Assembly: GCA_947561395.2 (NCBI GenBank)
Contig: OX387190.1
Coordinates: forward strand, 39,048,392 to 39,112,391
Source of the DNA: Buxus sempervirens
Lineage: Eukaryota; Streptophyta; Magnoliopsida; Buxales; Buxaceae
DNA: 64,000 bases
Direction of reading: 5' to 3'
Shown here: one piece after another, positions 13,838 to 26,816 of the stretch
Layout of the letters: each line of letters opens with the position of its first letter
How positions within the stretch are numbered: the first letter of the stretch is position 1
Translations under genes and position numbers: made by a program
Notes under the pieces: generated by a model
Databases searched by the model: none
What the model was told of the DNA's origin: nothing
What the model saw: the letters and a program-made list of their open reading frames with translations, nothing else

Positions 13838-16800
13838 TCATCTACCAATGTAGCCCAGCCAGTGAAGAATAATGGCTAATAAGAGCATAAATATTGCAAG
13901 AATCATTCCAGGTCTCCCCAATAACCAGTTCTTTATCTTCTTCACGCCTTCCACTCCTCTTTGTATCCGATCTGCCCACCGCATCTGTGGAAATAAATAT
14001 GTATAAAAATCAACATATTGTAAGTAAATTTTTTCTCTCCTGGTTACATGGATAATAACCGAAATGATGAGTCCAAACAAAAGACTATTCCAATCAAAAT
14101 CATCTCATTTAGATTCCCCTGTTACGTGCTTCCCTTTTAACATGACAAACAGACCAATCAAAACAAGGGAGATTTCCTTCATTTTGACTGTGAAGCAAAT
14201 TACCAAAACTCTTCTAACTTTATAAGTTTTTGCTTAAATAACTTCTTAATCCAACTTGTATACACTCAATTTGAAACCTTTTCAAGTTTTCTAAAGATTT
14301 AAAAATCATTCTGGCATTCATGGTCTAAAAATTCTAATAACCAATGAACATAACTATAGGGTTGATCCCAGTTTTCCTGTATATACTTTAATTGGAATGA
14401 AGATGAAATGCAAGCCAAACTTCTTTTGTGATGAAACGATGTGCATCTTATCAAGGATTTGATTGTTTTAAAGATATGAACAAATTAAAAACTTTGAGGA
14501 AACTAAAATTTTTGGGTTTTCAAAACTAGATATGGATCTTTAAGCTATGGATTGTGTGTGTTAGATGAAAGGCCAATCTCTGCTTTAATTAAAAAAATAT
14601 ACCAATTTTAATTAAATCTATTTAATTTGATATTTTAAAATATAAATAACCATGGGCTACCAATGTGAGAATGTGGGTTTCAGTCAAAGCAAAATCACTT
14701 CACACAGAAATATCAAAGGTTATATTTATTTCCAGTCCACTCCTCCTGGTATCATACTTTGGTGGGACTTGCATTGGGTTATGATCCTATATCTTATAAT
14801 TATACGTGTGTATACATATTAATAAGGATAGAAAATTGGGGATTTCAATTGGATTGAATGTTTAGTATCTATACTATAAAATGGAGATCTACTTTGTCTA
14901 TTTTGTACCAAAATGAGATTCATATAATGTCAATTTACATAATTTAAAAATTTTAAAAATATGTCATGCATAAAAGAAAATACAACAAGAATTAGTACAA
15001 ATTGTGAATTTGAAATTGAAAACTATTTCATGAAAATAATTTTCATCAAATAAGAACTCAATCTAAAAATGTTGTTTTAGTTGATCATTGCTTGTTTTTT
15101 TCTTTGTAGATAATTGCTTCCTTGTTACCACGCTTTCGTCATTGTATTGAGCCTAATAAGAAGGAAAAGAGGTAGCCTAACACCAGTAGTAATATGGCTA
15201 GTTTAATCCTAAACAAGAAGGATAATTACATTGGTTAAAAATGGGACGGGATTGCAAATTTGTATCACAAATTTCATGTGTACTTAGTCTGCCCTCCAAA
15301 TTACTGGGTGAGCTATGGGCTTGCTAATACCCATAAGGAGCCATGAGACAATCTTTGTTGGATTTATTTCAAGGGTGTGAGATAATTGAAAAATACCCTG
15401 ACACATATCATTGTCTGTCATTATGCATTATAGAAGTTAGAACTACAATGATGGAGCATTTCCAATCTAAATCAAAACCATAAGTTACATGGTTTAATTC
15501 TTCCTACATTTACTTTAGACATCTAATAAATAATTTATTAATTTTTTAGTCAGAAACCTTCTACATGCATCATACAACTTTTTAAAGACTAAAACTTGCA
15601 TATGACTGTCAATGCATGTATTACTTGCCTAACGCCATTTTCTTTTTCTAATTTTTAAGTTATTTAGATAAAAGATTTTTTTTTTTTTGGCACAGAGTTC
15701 ATTTAAAATTTACATCCTCTCCACAATTTTTATCAAAATTTTTGAACTTCTTTAGCGATATTGATTTTTCCTATCATAGCAAGAGGGATACAGCTTGGAT
15801 ATCAGTGTTTATAACCTTGATTTTAAAGCAGTGTTCAACATTTCGCGAAATTTCGATTTCACAAGGTCAACGACACGAAATGTCTGAGGAAAACGAGATT
15901 TTCCCAAATTCTTGCATTTCCCTGATTTTTGCAAAATTTCGAGAAATGTCAGCGAAATTTCCCGAGATTTTCCCATGTATGCATTTATTATGAATGTATT
16001 AAACCAAAAAAAAAAAAAAAAACAAGAAAAATTGAAAAACACATATTTCCCCATTTCCCTCACTGGGGAAATGTGGGGAAATATTCCTTAGATTTGGCTG
16101 AAATTTCGGCGAGCTGGATCTGCCCCAGCAAAATTTCAACAAAATGAGAAATTTCCATCCTTGTTTTAAAGTATAGGTTCAGATAGTGCAGGACATGTAT
16201 GAAGAAGTAATTCAACCTTCATGACATTAAAAATGAAACAAATCACATTGCTTTAGAAATGGAACAAATCCCATCACTGTTCCTTGCAGCATTGCTTCTA
16301 CATATGCCACAACATTTCCAAGCCCAAAACATGTTTGTTGGAAAAAATAACTTTTCTAGAATAATCAAGGCCACATTCAGCTTCAATATTGTTGTTGTTG
16401 ATTTGGGAGTTTCTAACAGTTGCGTAAGCCTTGTTTCGAGGAGAAAACATTAAGACAGAAAAGTTGGGAGCAATATTTCAAAAGACATGCAGGACTGTGC
16501 CTCAAGAATCAAGAAAAATGCCTAAGGTTAGGCGAGGCCTACGATACTAGTTTGTGATATCATTTCTTTGACTCCTGCTGTCCTTCACACTGGTTGAAGT
16601 TGAAATTCAACTATGAGATAGAATGTACATATGTGAATATATCATCCAGAAGTTTAGATGTTATGTTTAATAGTTAAGTGTTGGAGCTGAACAAGAATTC
16701 CTAAGCGATTGGACGATCAAATTCAAATTCTGCAGTTCTATCATTTTAATATTTTCCTCATTTACATTAATATATTCAAATCTTATGTATTTATTTCTTC

Positions 16801-19800
16801 AAAGAAATGCATGTTTATGATGCTTATGTCTCCTGCCAGGCGGATTATGCCATATGCTTTAGATAGGCAGAATGCTTCACTTAAACCCTTGACTTTTAGA
16901 AGTTCTGGTAGGAAGATATTCCAGAGGCAATATAAGAGGGCAGTTCTGTTTCTACTTTCTACTATATTTTCCATAAGTTGTACAAGAAAATTTCAAGCTA
17001 ACAAAAAGCAAGGTTTCCAAGGGGGATTTCAGAAAAAATTCCAGAGGCAATATAAGAGGGCAGTTCTGTTTCTACTATATTTTCCATAAGTTCAAGAAAA
17101 TGTCAAGCTAAGGGAAACTTTGGCATCATTCAAAAAGTGAAATTTTGGGAAAATTTAGAACCATGGTGAAAAGTGCACCCCAGACAGAAAAAGAAAGAAC
17201 TGCATATGTTGCCAAAATGTCAGAAAGCAACTTTATTCCAAAAAATGATGATTTAAAATGAGAAACAGGTTTTAATCCCCAAAAATCATTTACAAGGATG
17301 GAAAAATGAAGACGATTGAAGCTAAAACAGTCTTAAGTTAATAAAAGTTGTTATATTTAATAAAAGCGATTATATTCCAAACAATAACTTAATTAAATCA
17401 CTTTTTTCTGGAATATAAATGATGTTAATGAAGGGCACAATGAGATGAGAAATTGCACTAAAATACCAGAACCGGTGATCATAATGATAAGACATAAATG
17501 AAAGTGGCACTTTTTCATATAAAAATCATATGCCAAAACTGGTTGCCAACAGGGACACAAGAAAAGACTAAAAAGAAACAGACTCAAAAAAATTCAAGAA
17601 ATACAAAATTTTAAAAGAAAAAAAAATGCAAACTCACAGATCTTAATGGAATGCTCAGAAAATCACCAAAGGATGTAAAGAAACTGCAGGGAAATAAGAA
17701 GGTACCATTCTGTCCAAGGCATCTGGTGATAAAGAGGACATGGCTTGTTGAGCTTTTTCCGCCTCCTCACGTGAAAGCTTGACTCCAAATTGTTCACTCA
17801 TGTTTGACATCATTTCTGGGCTCATATTCTTTATCATTGAAGTAAATACCTGCCAATGTATATGCATTGAAGAATTAGATAACAGCTCAAAAGTAAAAAT
17901 AAAGGCATATATTGATAACCACGGACAGGATCTGCCCTAAGATACCTGCTGCATTGCTGGATCTTTCATTTGGTTTCTCATTTGTTCTTGCAAATCGGCA
18001 GTGAAGGGCGGAAAGTTTGGTGAAGTTGATGTGTCACTTCTTGAGTCTGAGAATAAACCACGAGAAATTGTATCACCTTGAACAGGATTCCCACTAAAAG
18101 TGGAAGTTCTACGGGTATCTGCATGTTCTGATCCACTATCAGATCTCAGCCTGCTAGTATTCGACGTTGTAGCAGTCGAAACTGACTCTTTTCCTTTCAA
18201 AGAAGAGGCAAGTTCAAACATTTTATGTAGATCCTCTGGTGACATCTTACTCATCCTATCAGTTGCTGTTTTAAGCATGTCAGGTGACATGTTTGGTGGC
18301 AAGGGTCCGGGTGCTGAATTGTCACTGCTGGTTTCTAGGGACCCACCAGTGAAATATGGATTTTTCCCTTGAAAAGAGGAAGCCATTTGGAGCATACTTT
18401 GAAGTTCTTCCGGCGACATCTTGCTGATCATATTTGAGGCAGACTTCAGCATATCAGGGGACACAGCATCATTTCCAGCACTCAGGGAAGCCAGTGTGTT
18501 GGGATCAGCATTTGCAATGAAATTCTGGAATAATCTATTAAATCACAACAATGTTTTATTGACGATCAGATTTAAGAGGATGGCCTTACATTTTCGATAC
18601 AAAATATCTGTAAAAACATTCAAAAATAGATGTTTTCATAGAAGACTATTCTTAAACAAACACAAGAAAATAGTTCAAACTACTTTCACACGTCAAGAAT
18701 CTAGTTCAACGCTCATAAACCTCACAGATTCAGCTCAACAGAGACACATGTTTGAGTTACTTGAGCTATAAAAGTTTCTCATTAGATTTAACACTAGATA
18801 CAAAAAGAAAAATATAGAAAAAGAATAATATCAAATAATTGCTTCAAACGTGACACTGAAAAGGGCTAGCTATTAAAGAAAAAAAAAATGAAACACACAC
18901 ATACGCACAACAACAACAGCAACAAATGAATGTGTTCACATACAGACTAAAGCAAGTGCTAGTCCAAATGAGGAAAATAAATTTCTACTGGAACCAAACA
19001 AACCTGATGGTTTCAGGGTCTTCTTTCGAACCATGCAAATACCTTGTATTGGAAGTCAGGTCCACAGCATTGGACCTACTTTGACTCTGGGAGTATTCAA
19101 CATCTGCCTGTGATTGTGTCACACATCCAGTAGATGAAGAATTACCACTGGTTTCTGCTGATTTAGTCTGGATATCGTCAGTTATTTCTTCAATTACTAA
19201 TCCTGTAAAACAAGCAAGGCAAAAAAGACCTTCAAAATCTAAGAAAATATAGCAGTTTTAGGTGTCAGTCATTCAATTATCCATTAGATAAAGAATTACC
19301 ACTGGTTTCTGCTGATTTAGGCTGGATATTGTCAGTTATTTCTTCAATAACCAATCCTGTAAAACAAGCAAGGCAAAAAGACCTTCAAAATCTCAAAAAA
19401 ATATATCAGCTTTAGGTCTCAGTCAATGATCCAGATATAAAGGAAAAAAAAGGGGGTTGTGTGGTGTGGGGGTGGGTGGGTGGGGGTGGAATGGGGGAAT
19501 TGGAAACATACTTCTTGATGTACGCTGCTCTCCAGAGTCTTCTGTTAATCTTTCCCTGGCCTCCCTGCATTGATTTGCACTCATAAGCATTACATGCATG
19601 AAAGCTACATTCTATCCCCTTCTTAGTTATACCTAGGATTCTTGACAAATACCAAATAATGGGAAGCTGGGATTGGTGGAGTATGGAAAAGGTGGATTCA
19701 AGAATGAATCATGTAAATGTAGACAAAATACTTATTGGTCACCGGATGAACAATAGCATAAGACATAAATCAATATACAAATCCATAAACTTTATCTGAG

Positions 19801-22800
19801 GAAAAAAAAGACTTGATTTTATTTTAGAAAATGAGGGGGAAATGTGAGAAATGCCTATATTATGGATAGATATTAGAATCCTCCCGGTGTAACATTTTGG
19901 ATCAACCAGTATAATCCAACAGGTGGCCAACCATTAAGATGGTCAACTTGGTTAATACAGCCATCTTCGCACAGAACCACAGATCCCAGCTCCATTCCAC
20001 TCTAAATATCCCATGTTTACACACAATTAAATCCATACCTCAGGACATCTGAAATAGTTTCATCATCAGGGGAAACTGCATGTGCCTTGCTCAAGTCAGA
20101 GACAGCATCCTAACATGTTTTAAAAGGTTCATCATTAGATAACTTGAGCAGATATTGGTGTCAAAATTCACAGGTGCAATAGTGTCTTCATCATTAACCT
20201 AAAGGCATTGAAATTGGTGGTTTCACTTATTTTACACAATCACCATCATCATAAGCCAGTTCCCACCAAAGTGGGATCGGCGTTCTATTTCAAACAATGA
20301 GGATCTATTTTATGTTAAAAACTCACTTCTAACAGTCCTAATTCTTTATACGCTTGCCCCCTACGATAAAGTGCTTTGACATTCTCTGCATCATACGCCA
20401 AGACCTGAAATAAGACAGCATTAAGTTATAAATTTTCTTTATAAGAGGAGCAAGATAAATCTTCTTTACAAGAAAAACAAGATATGGCATGATATGGACA
20501 TGAGAGGGGTGCATAAAAAGGATCAGTTTCCCATTTTTCAAAAAGCACCCATTAAATGCATGCATACATGCAAGAAAAGTAAGGTACAACAAACTCTAGT
20601 AGCAACCTTGCCATCAATATCACTCACCTTGTGAGTTATGATTCAAATAATCCTGGGAGCCCTGATCAATTACTATCACTTTATCACAGGGGTTCTTTTT
20701 AAATTGCAATTCACACATTCAGTATTAATTTGGCTCAATTTAAGATGTTCAGATTTGAAGATATCCCTCTAAAGATCCAATTTCCCCTTTCAGTCACATT
20801 AACTCATAGTATTATATTCATTACCATTTTCAATTTTCTTATGACAGTTTGATCTTATAACAATTCAGTGGAGTTTAATCAATTAATTAACATCTTACAT
20901 AGGTATATATCAAAGCACAATGATGCAAAGTATAAAATGGTTTGATCAAACCTCTGAGCCTTCTTTTATGCACTCATCATACTGCCTTGTTTTCAGGTAA
21001 CATGACATTAGATTAAGAGAACATGCCAACTGGAGTTCTCTGACTTCAGGCAAGGGAATTCCACTTAGGTTGTTCTTTGCCTAAAAAAATGCAAAAAGAT
21101 AAGAAAGACATCCATCAGCCGAAGGAAAAGAAAATCTTCAACTGAAAACATGGGAACTTAGTACAATAAAATGAAAGAAGTATTGATTAAACACTGACAA
21201 GCAAATATTTCTGTGCAGCATCATTGAACCTTCCCTGGCTATGAAGTTTATTACCCTGCCAATTAAAGCATGGACCAATAAGTACATGATCGATGCAAAA
21301 TACATTATCAAAAAGCAATATATCAATAAGAATTTCCTCAGCTAAACTTTATACTGGTGAATTCAGCTTTGAGGAAGTTATTAATTAATAAACAAAGGTA
21401 TTGAATTAAGAGAACTCACAGCATCCTTCCACCTTCTCACAATTACCTCCCTAGTTCTTCAATTTACGTGCCTAAACTATCTAAATGTATCTCCTTTTCT
21501 TGTCTCTTACTTGGACAAGTTACAAATGCTTTTGAACATGCTCATTCCTTACCTTATATTTTCTAGTTTTCTCAAACATCCATTTTAACATCCTTATTGC
21601 AGCAACGCTCACCCCATGAAAATATTGCTTCTTTGTTGGCCAACATTCTACATTTTATATGCTATGAGAAGCCTAATAGTTGTACTGTAAGTTAGCCTTT
21701 TAGTTTGAATATAATACATTGAGCACCATAATATTTTGGAAGTGACTCAATTCATATCATTCAGCTATAATTCTGTATGACACAACCTCATCAATATCAC
21801 ATTCCATATGGATAATTGACATAAAATAACAGAACTTATATGTAATAGGAATATCCTTATTCTCTGTTCCTACCATTATTTCGCCTTTACTATTTATTGT
21901 GCCAAATATTAATCAATTTTAACTAGACTCATTTTAAAACCTTTTTTATTTCAAGGAATCCCTCCATATTTCTAGTTTTTCAGTTACTCCTTGAGTTCAC
22001 TACACCAGAACCACATAATCTACAAATATCAAGTAAGTCACCTTCTCTCTGTACGAATTGTTCACTCATCCATAATTAAAGGAAAAAAAAAGGTAAGGTA
22101 ATATAGCGTTATAGATCCTGAAAAATCCAAAGCAGACACACACATGGTAAAAGGCCCCAACAACTCCATAAGATGCAAAGTCAGTTTATACTGCAAGACT
22201 TGATGAGCAAAGAAATAACACTTTTAGAGTCTTGAAATCAATGATCACAAACTTATTTTTAGAAGCAGTCATGCATTGGAGTGAAGCAGCTGGACAAGCA
22301 TGAGCTATTGAGAAAAATAAATATACAAAAAAAAAAAAAAAAAAGGAATAGCCTTATATCCAAGATCTTCAGAACAACTTACAAGCATATTTTTAAGTGT
22401 TTGATCAATTTGGAGAGAGACTGTTCTCGAAAATAAAGTTATAGATTGCAAGCTATGACTCTATATGGGTACCTCTTTTTTCATATTCTGAGCTGCATTC
22501 ATTTCGTATGAAATCTGGGCATCAGCATGAGCACGCATAGCTGCAATCTGTTCAGGTGTAGCATTTGAAATTTTTTCTCCAATCTCAGCCATATCCTCAG
22601 AACGGGCATACTTTAGTTGCTCTGCAGCATTTTTCAGATCTGCTGGCTTCATGTTCTTCATGCTTTCAGTGGCCATCTTAATTAACTCAGGATTTGACAT
22701 CATCTGTAAAAATAATTATACATCATAATCATCCACAAGAAGGAAATGACATTTAAGGTAGAGATGGCCAGAAATACAACCACAGGAAATTTAGGTGCAT

Positions 22801-25122
22801 AAACAGCTAAGACAACCAAAAATTGCAAACCACAGGTAAGCATACAATATTAACTAAAGACTTACTTGAGTGGTTTGAACAAAATATTATTATATCCAAG
22901 CTGTTCCTGCAATAGCTCTCTCAGTGTTCAGAGCTTAAAATTTGTAGCCAAGCTGTTAAATTTTAAGGGTTATACAAGGTTCAACAGTCAACAAATGACT
23001 TTGATCAAATACCTAAGATGAGACATATAAATACGTTTTGAGATACCCAGTTACCTTCATCAGTCAACATAAGTGGGAAAAAAGAAGGATTACAAATGTG
23101 GTACCTAGTGAACCAACAAACCTCAAGCCAAATTGACCAAATAAGTCAATTTATTATACTGGAAACTAATGACAAAATGACTAAATAACTCAACTTCTAC
23201 CAGCTTTCATGGCTTAAGTTCTGTTGAGGAAATGAGGAATTACTGCAAGCTGCCAAATCAGGATTGAAGATAGATCAGCAAGTTTAGTAACTCTAACTAG
23301 CTCTGACTAACACATGTGTATGGCTCAGCCATTGGTTGAATCTGTTAGAGTTTGTTAATAATGTAATTATAATCAGCATTGAAGACACATCATCAAGCTC
23401 AATACCTCTAACTTACACGTGCATGGTTCAGCCATAGAAAGATGCAAGGTCCGATTGGTGGCAAAAGGGAATACACAGCAATAAGGCCTCTACATCATGA
23501 CAAGTTTTCTCCAACTGATAAGCTAGTCAGTGTGAGGTGTTTATTTGCTGTCTTTGCTATCAAAGGATGGCTAACATATTTCCTATGGAACAAAACTTGA
23601 AGTTAACTTTAGAAGACGGTGACCTAATTTAATGTCCAACCATGTACAAAAAGTTAGTAGGCTGACTTATCTGTTTGACAATTACCAGGTCCGATATACC
23701 CTCTGTGCAAGTATTGAGCCAATTCAAGGTTGCACCTAGACAGACACATCTAACAGTAGCCTACAGAATCCTAAGAGATATAAAACAAACACCTGGAAAA
23801 GTCCTATTCTTTTCTTCATCATCTATGCTGAATTTGTAAGATTTATGTGACTCGGATTGGGCTAGACGTGTAGAAACCTGCAGGTCAGTGATCGGTATTC
23901 CATATTTTTAGAAGACTCTCTTATTTCATGACGATCAAAGAAGCAGCATACCGTGTCTAGATCATCAGAGGAATCTGAATATTGGGCTATGGTTATGACA
24001 GTCTGTGAAAGTATCTTGGCTTATTGCATTGCTTAAAGACTTTGGAGTTATACATTCTAAACCGGCCTTAATGTTTTGTAACAATCAAGCAGCACTTGAC
24101 ATAGCTGCTAATCATGTTTTTCATGAAAAAACTAAGCCTATAGAGATAGATCATCACATAGAGAAAAGTTGCAGATTGGGATCATTTGGACACTTCATGT
24201 GTCATCACAATTTCAACTTGCAGATATTTTTACTAAGGCACTTGGTTATGCCTCTTCGTTTCATTTCTCTCCAAGATGGGTGTGATCAACATTCATACTT
24301 CATCTTGATCGGGAGTATTGAGGAATCGAGGAATTACTACAAGCTGCCAGATTAGCATCAAAGAGACACCAGCAAGCTCAGTAACTAAGTAACTAACCAA
24401 CGCTTATGCATTAAGCCATCAGTTGAATCTGTTAGAGTTTGTTTTTCCTTTTCTTTGTTCCTTTTTTTTTTTTTTTGGATCAGCGATAAGAGTTTGAATC
24501 TGTTAGGGTTTGTTAGTCACTTAATTATGATCAGCATTGAAAACACATCAGCAAGCTCAGAATAAAATCAGAAAAAAAAATAAGGGAAGTTCAGTTCTCA
24601 AATTCTAGTTCTCATTGTATTAGTTTACTTCATAAATTCCACTCTACAAGGAAATATAACAGCAAACAAGAAAATAACCGCAAACTACAAATAAAATAAA
24701 AACAATTTTAAGCAGGAACACAACAGAACTTTTCTTTCTGCAACGGGAATATAGAAAACTCAAATTAAACTTTAGTGGAATGGCCTTCTTTTTAGAAACA
24801 AATTCAGATGACAATGGCATCTTCCACAACTCCAAACTAAAATTAGCAAATGTTGGACGACGCAAGCACCGTAGCTTTCTACAGGCAATTTAACAATAAA
24901 ACGAATAATTGAATCTGGGATTTCCTCTTCCACCCTAAAAACCTAAAATCAAACAGAAATTTGAGAAAAGAAAATCGTCCAGCCAATACGAAGATCGTAT
25001 ACAAATGAAACGGAAGGAAAATTCACCTGTTGTTGGATCTTTGCCAATTCACTGGGACTGAATCTACTCATCTGTTCTTGGGCTAACTTGATCAATTCAG
25101 GATCCATCATACCGTCGTACAT
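13838..25122 (-). CDS. OEP61: Outer envelope protein 61 / TPR7-like chaperone receptor
   Basis: Tail-anchored TPR protein; the Arabidopsis relative binds Hsp70 through a TPR clamp and acts in preprotein docking at the chloroplast outer envelope and/or ER. Eleven coding exons (25122-25027, 22703-22473, 21255-21199, 21080-20952, 20404-20327, 20109-20039, 19564-19512, 19202-19004, 18534-17946, 17849-17706, 13984-13838) join in frame to 597 residues, somewhat longer than Arabidopsis OEP61. Seen: the N-terminus [10 protein letters not shown], two short NPELI/SPSEL-type helices, TPR repeats about residues 110-225, two internal copies of an MSPDMLK...KMSPEEL module, the conserved [16 protein letters not shown] block, and a C-terminal hydrophobic anchor at about 575-594 followed by HWLGYIGR. 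The start codon was chosen by homology and agrees with a TATA box 147 bases upstream. Intron 10 is about 3.7 kb and intron 1 about 2.3 kb. Confidence 0.95.
15815..16171. mobile_element. Short insertion flanked by an imperfect 13-14 bp direct repeat (OEP61 intron 10)
   Basis: A segment dense in GAAATTTCG-type words is bounded by CCTTGATTTTAAAG on the left and CCTTGTTTTAAAG on the right, which looks like a target-site duplication. It also contains an A-rich run near 16007-16022. Without a recognisable tRNA-like head I can only call it a non-autonomous element. Confidence 0.4.
16913..17117. repeat. 120-bp tandem duplication in OEP61 intron 10
   Basis: The block beginning TTCCAGAGGCAATATAAGAG recurs exactly 120 bases later and continues through a shared polypyrimidine stretch and CAAGAAAAT.GTCAAGCTAA. 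The second copy lacks about ten bases of the pyrimidine run. Confidence 0.85.
19123..19430 (-). repeat. Tandem duplication covering the 5' part of OEP61 coding exon 8
   Basis: Two head-to-tail copies of about 150 bp, at about 19123-19276 and 19277-19430. Each contains the end of the preceding intron, a 3' splice acceptor and the first part of exon 8. The upstream copy (in transcript order) has an acceptor ending at 19357, opens at 19356, encodes a peptide nearly identical to exon 8 for about 20 residues, then reaches an in-frame TAA at 19279-19277. The functional exon 8 uses the acceptor at 19203. Confidence 0.9.
19448..19498 (+). other. G-quadruplex-prone G-rich tract in OEP61 intron 7
   Basis: The plus strand has runs of three to five G separated by single T (GGGGGTGGGTGGGTGGGGG) plus further G-runs on both sides. 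It starts about 14 bases downstream of the exon 7 donor and lies on the template strand of the gene. The transcript is correspondingly C-rich here. Confidence 0.7.
20225..20290 (-). mobile_element. RTE-type LINE 3' tail scrap in OEP61 intron 5
   Basis: On the minus strand this reads CCCACTTTGGTGGGAACTGG followed by CTTATGATGATGGTGATTG, a close relative of the tail at 290-341. It sits in the same orientation as the host gene. Confidence 0.4.
21430..22050 (-). mobile_element. RTE-type LINE remnant in OEP61 intron 2
   Basis: The plus strand carries segments typical of antisense RTE LINE reverse transcriptase, including GAACATGCTCATTCCTTACC and TCTAGTTTTCTCAAACATCC, matching the 3098-3400 remnant. 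The reading frame is destroyed. It fills about half of intron 2. Confidence 0.45.
23223..24567 (+). mobile_element. Degenerate Ty1/copia LTR retrotransposon in OEP61 intron 1
   Basis: Two diverged direct repeats begin TGTTGAGGAAATGAGGAATT (23223) and TATTGAGGAATCGAGGAATT (24316), with a purine-rich GATCGGGAG just before the second, as in copia polypurine tracts and 3' LTRs. Between them are scrambled frames recognisable as the end of copia pol: a [13 protein letters not shown] RT segment (about 23640), SEESEYWAM (about 23965) and [20 protein letters not shown] of the RNase H domain (about 24078-24140). Gag, protease, integrase and most of RT are deleted. It lies antisense to OEP61 and cannot be autonomous. 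Confidence 0.75.
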
Positions 25123-25268
25123 TCTCAAACCACAAATCGAATGAGAACCGGTTCGCAAGTATTACGAAAACCCTCGCTTTTCAAGAAGAATTTGACTTTC
25201 TAGCCAATCAGCGGAAGTCCGATGATAGGAGAATCGAGGATTTTAAAAACGATCCAGGGATCCGTGAG

Positions 25269-25276
25269 TATTTATA
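25269..25276 (-). promoter_or_regulatory. TATA box of OEP61
   Basis: TATAAATA on the minus strand, 147 bases upstream of the OEP61 start codon. It implies a 5' UTR of about 110-120 bases. This rests on the motif and its position only. Confidence 0.6.
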
Positions 25277-25435
25277 CGGAGTTGGATCTTCTAGGACGCC
25301 CACCAAAAGGGAAAGGAGACCAAAGACGATAAATAAGCAGTTTCGTCGATGTTACAAGGAGAACCCCTGGATCTGAAATGACCGTTCAAACAACTCTGCC
25401 GTGTTAGAAACTCAAATTTTTTCCCTTCTTTTTTT

Positions 25436-25883
25436 AAGGATAAATTATAGAAATCTCCTTTGTGACATGCACTAATCACACGTATCCCCTTTGTGTTTTT
25501 CAAATAATATTAGATTCTCTTCACGTTTGTAGAAAGGTTGCTTCAATGTCCCTTTGTTGTGTTGCTCCGTTTAAGTTTTTTTTATAGAGATGGAAAATAT
25601 CATCAATCCTGAAAAAGATAGAATTTATCCATTAAATTTATCTGTTGTGGAGTCCAAAAAAAAAGGAGAAATAATAATTTATTGATATATAAAGGAGATG
25701 GTAAAGAAAGAAAGGAATTTATTATCATTAATATTTTTTTTTTAAGATGAGGGCATTTAAGTAAAGGAAATAATACTTTAAGTTTGTTTTAACAAAGGGA
25801 AAGTATGGTTTAAAAACATGAAGAAATGTATGTGTAATTAGTGAAAACTTCAAGAGAGGTTTCTATATATAATTTATCTTTTT
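25436..25883. mobile_element. Foldback/MITE-like element with diverged terminal inverted repeats
   Basis: The left end AAGGATAAATTATAGAAATC and the reverse complement of the right end (AAAGATAAATTATATATAG) pair for about 55 bases, continuing through a CACTAATCACAC / CACTAATTACAC block. It lies just upstream of the OEP61 promoter. No clear target duplication was found. Confidence 0.5.
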
Positions 25884-26135
25884 AGAAATATAAACAAAAT
25901 GGTATTCTGGAGCTAACAAAGGATCATAAAAAAACTAATTTTGAGCCCTTAAAATACAGAACAAAATCTTTTGCTGCGAACTTGAATTGGTCCCAACTTT
26001 GGTCATGAGATGCTTCGCAAATGCTTCTTGCGAAGCATCTCACGGTCAGTGTTCTTTCATTAAGATTGCATCTCACGATCTGTGATATATATTGCAGAAT
26101 ACCACCCCTTTAATGTGCCACACATGGGATATAAG

Positions 26136-26470
26136 TTTTTTTTTTTGATAATAAAATGGGAACATATTATAAAATAAACACTAATCGGGTACATGGTTTT
26201 GGGATAGCCTTACAACAGATCTTCCTGTAGCATCATCCAGCATTACATGGTTCAAGACATTTGGGAGGTTTCCCATCCAAAAAACAAAAAGAAAAGTTAG
26301 AACAAAGTTCACCAGGCTATCAGCTAGCAAGCTGCTTTCTCTAACGATATGGCTGAATCTAATATTTTGGAAGGCCGTGCACAAGGATCGAGCTTCCGCC
26401 ACCAGCCCTTCTATTTCCATGGGACTGCTACTTTGTTGTTCATGCAATCGACCAGCATAGAAAGATAGTA
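26136..26470 (-). mobile_element. L1-type LINE 3' fragment (RNase H end and A-rich tail)
   Basis: The minus strand encodes a fragment with M-E-I-E-G-L-V-A-E-A and V-R-E-S-S-L-L-A-D-S-L-V-N-F, the end of a plant LINE RNase H domain, and finishes in an A-rich tail at 26138-26150. The last 40 bases resemble the 3' end of the larger LINE at 55440. It is strongly 5'-truncated. Confidence 0.6.
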
Positions 26471-26816
26471 GTGATATTTACAACGCAAGGATTCAAGAAA
26501 CCAATTATAGAATACAATAAAAACATTTTAGGATATATTTATGATCTACCCATAACGTGTGGCATAAAAATTCATCATTTAAAGCGGCGGTATGGTTTTT
26601 TATGGTCCTTTGTAGAGGACCGTTCGGTTAATATTATTCTTAGAAAAAAAAATTTCTCTATCTCAAGAAAGGAAGATCATTTGGCTTTTTTTGTATTTTT
26701 TAGCTCTTTAGCATGACGCATTTTATTTAAGTTCATATTGTTCATCATAAAAGATTTCAATATTTTATTGTGGGACCAATAACATGGTACTAAGAAGACA
26801 ATCGGTAACATGTAAC

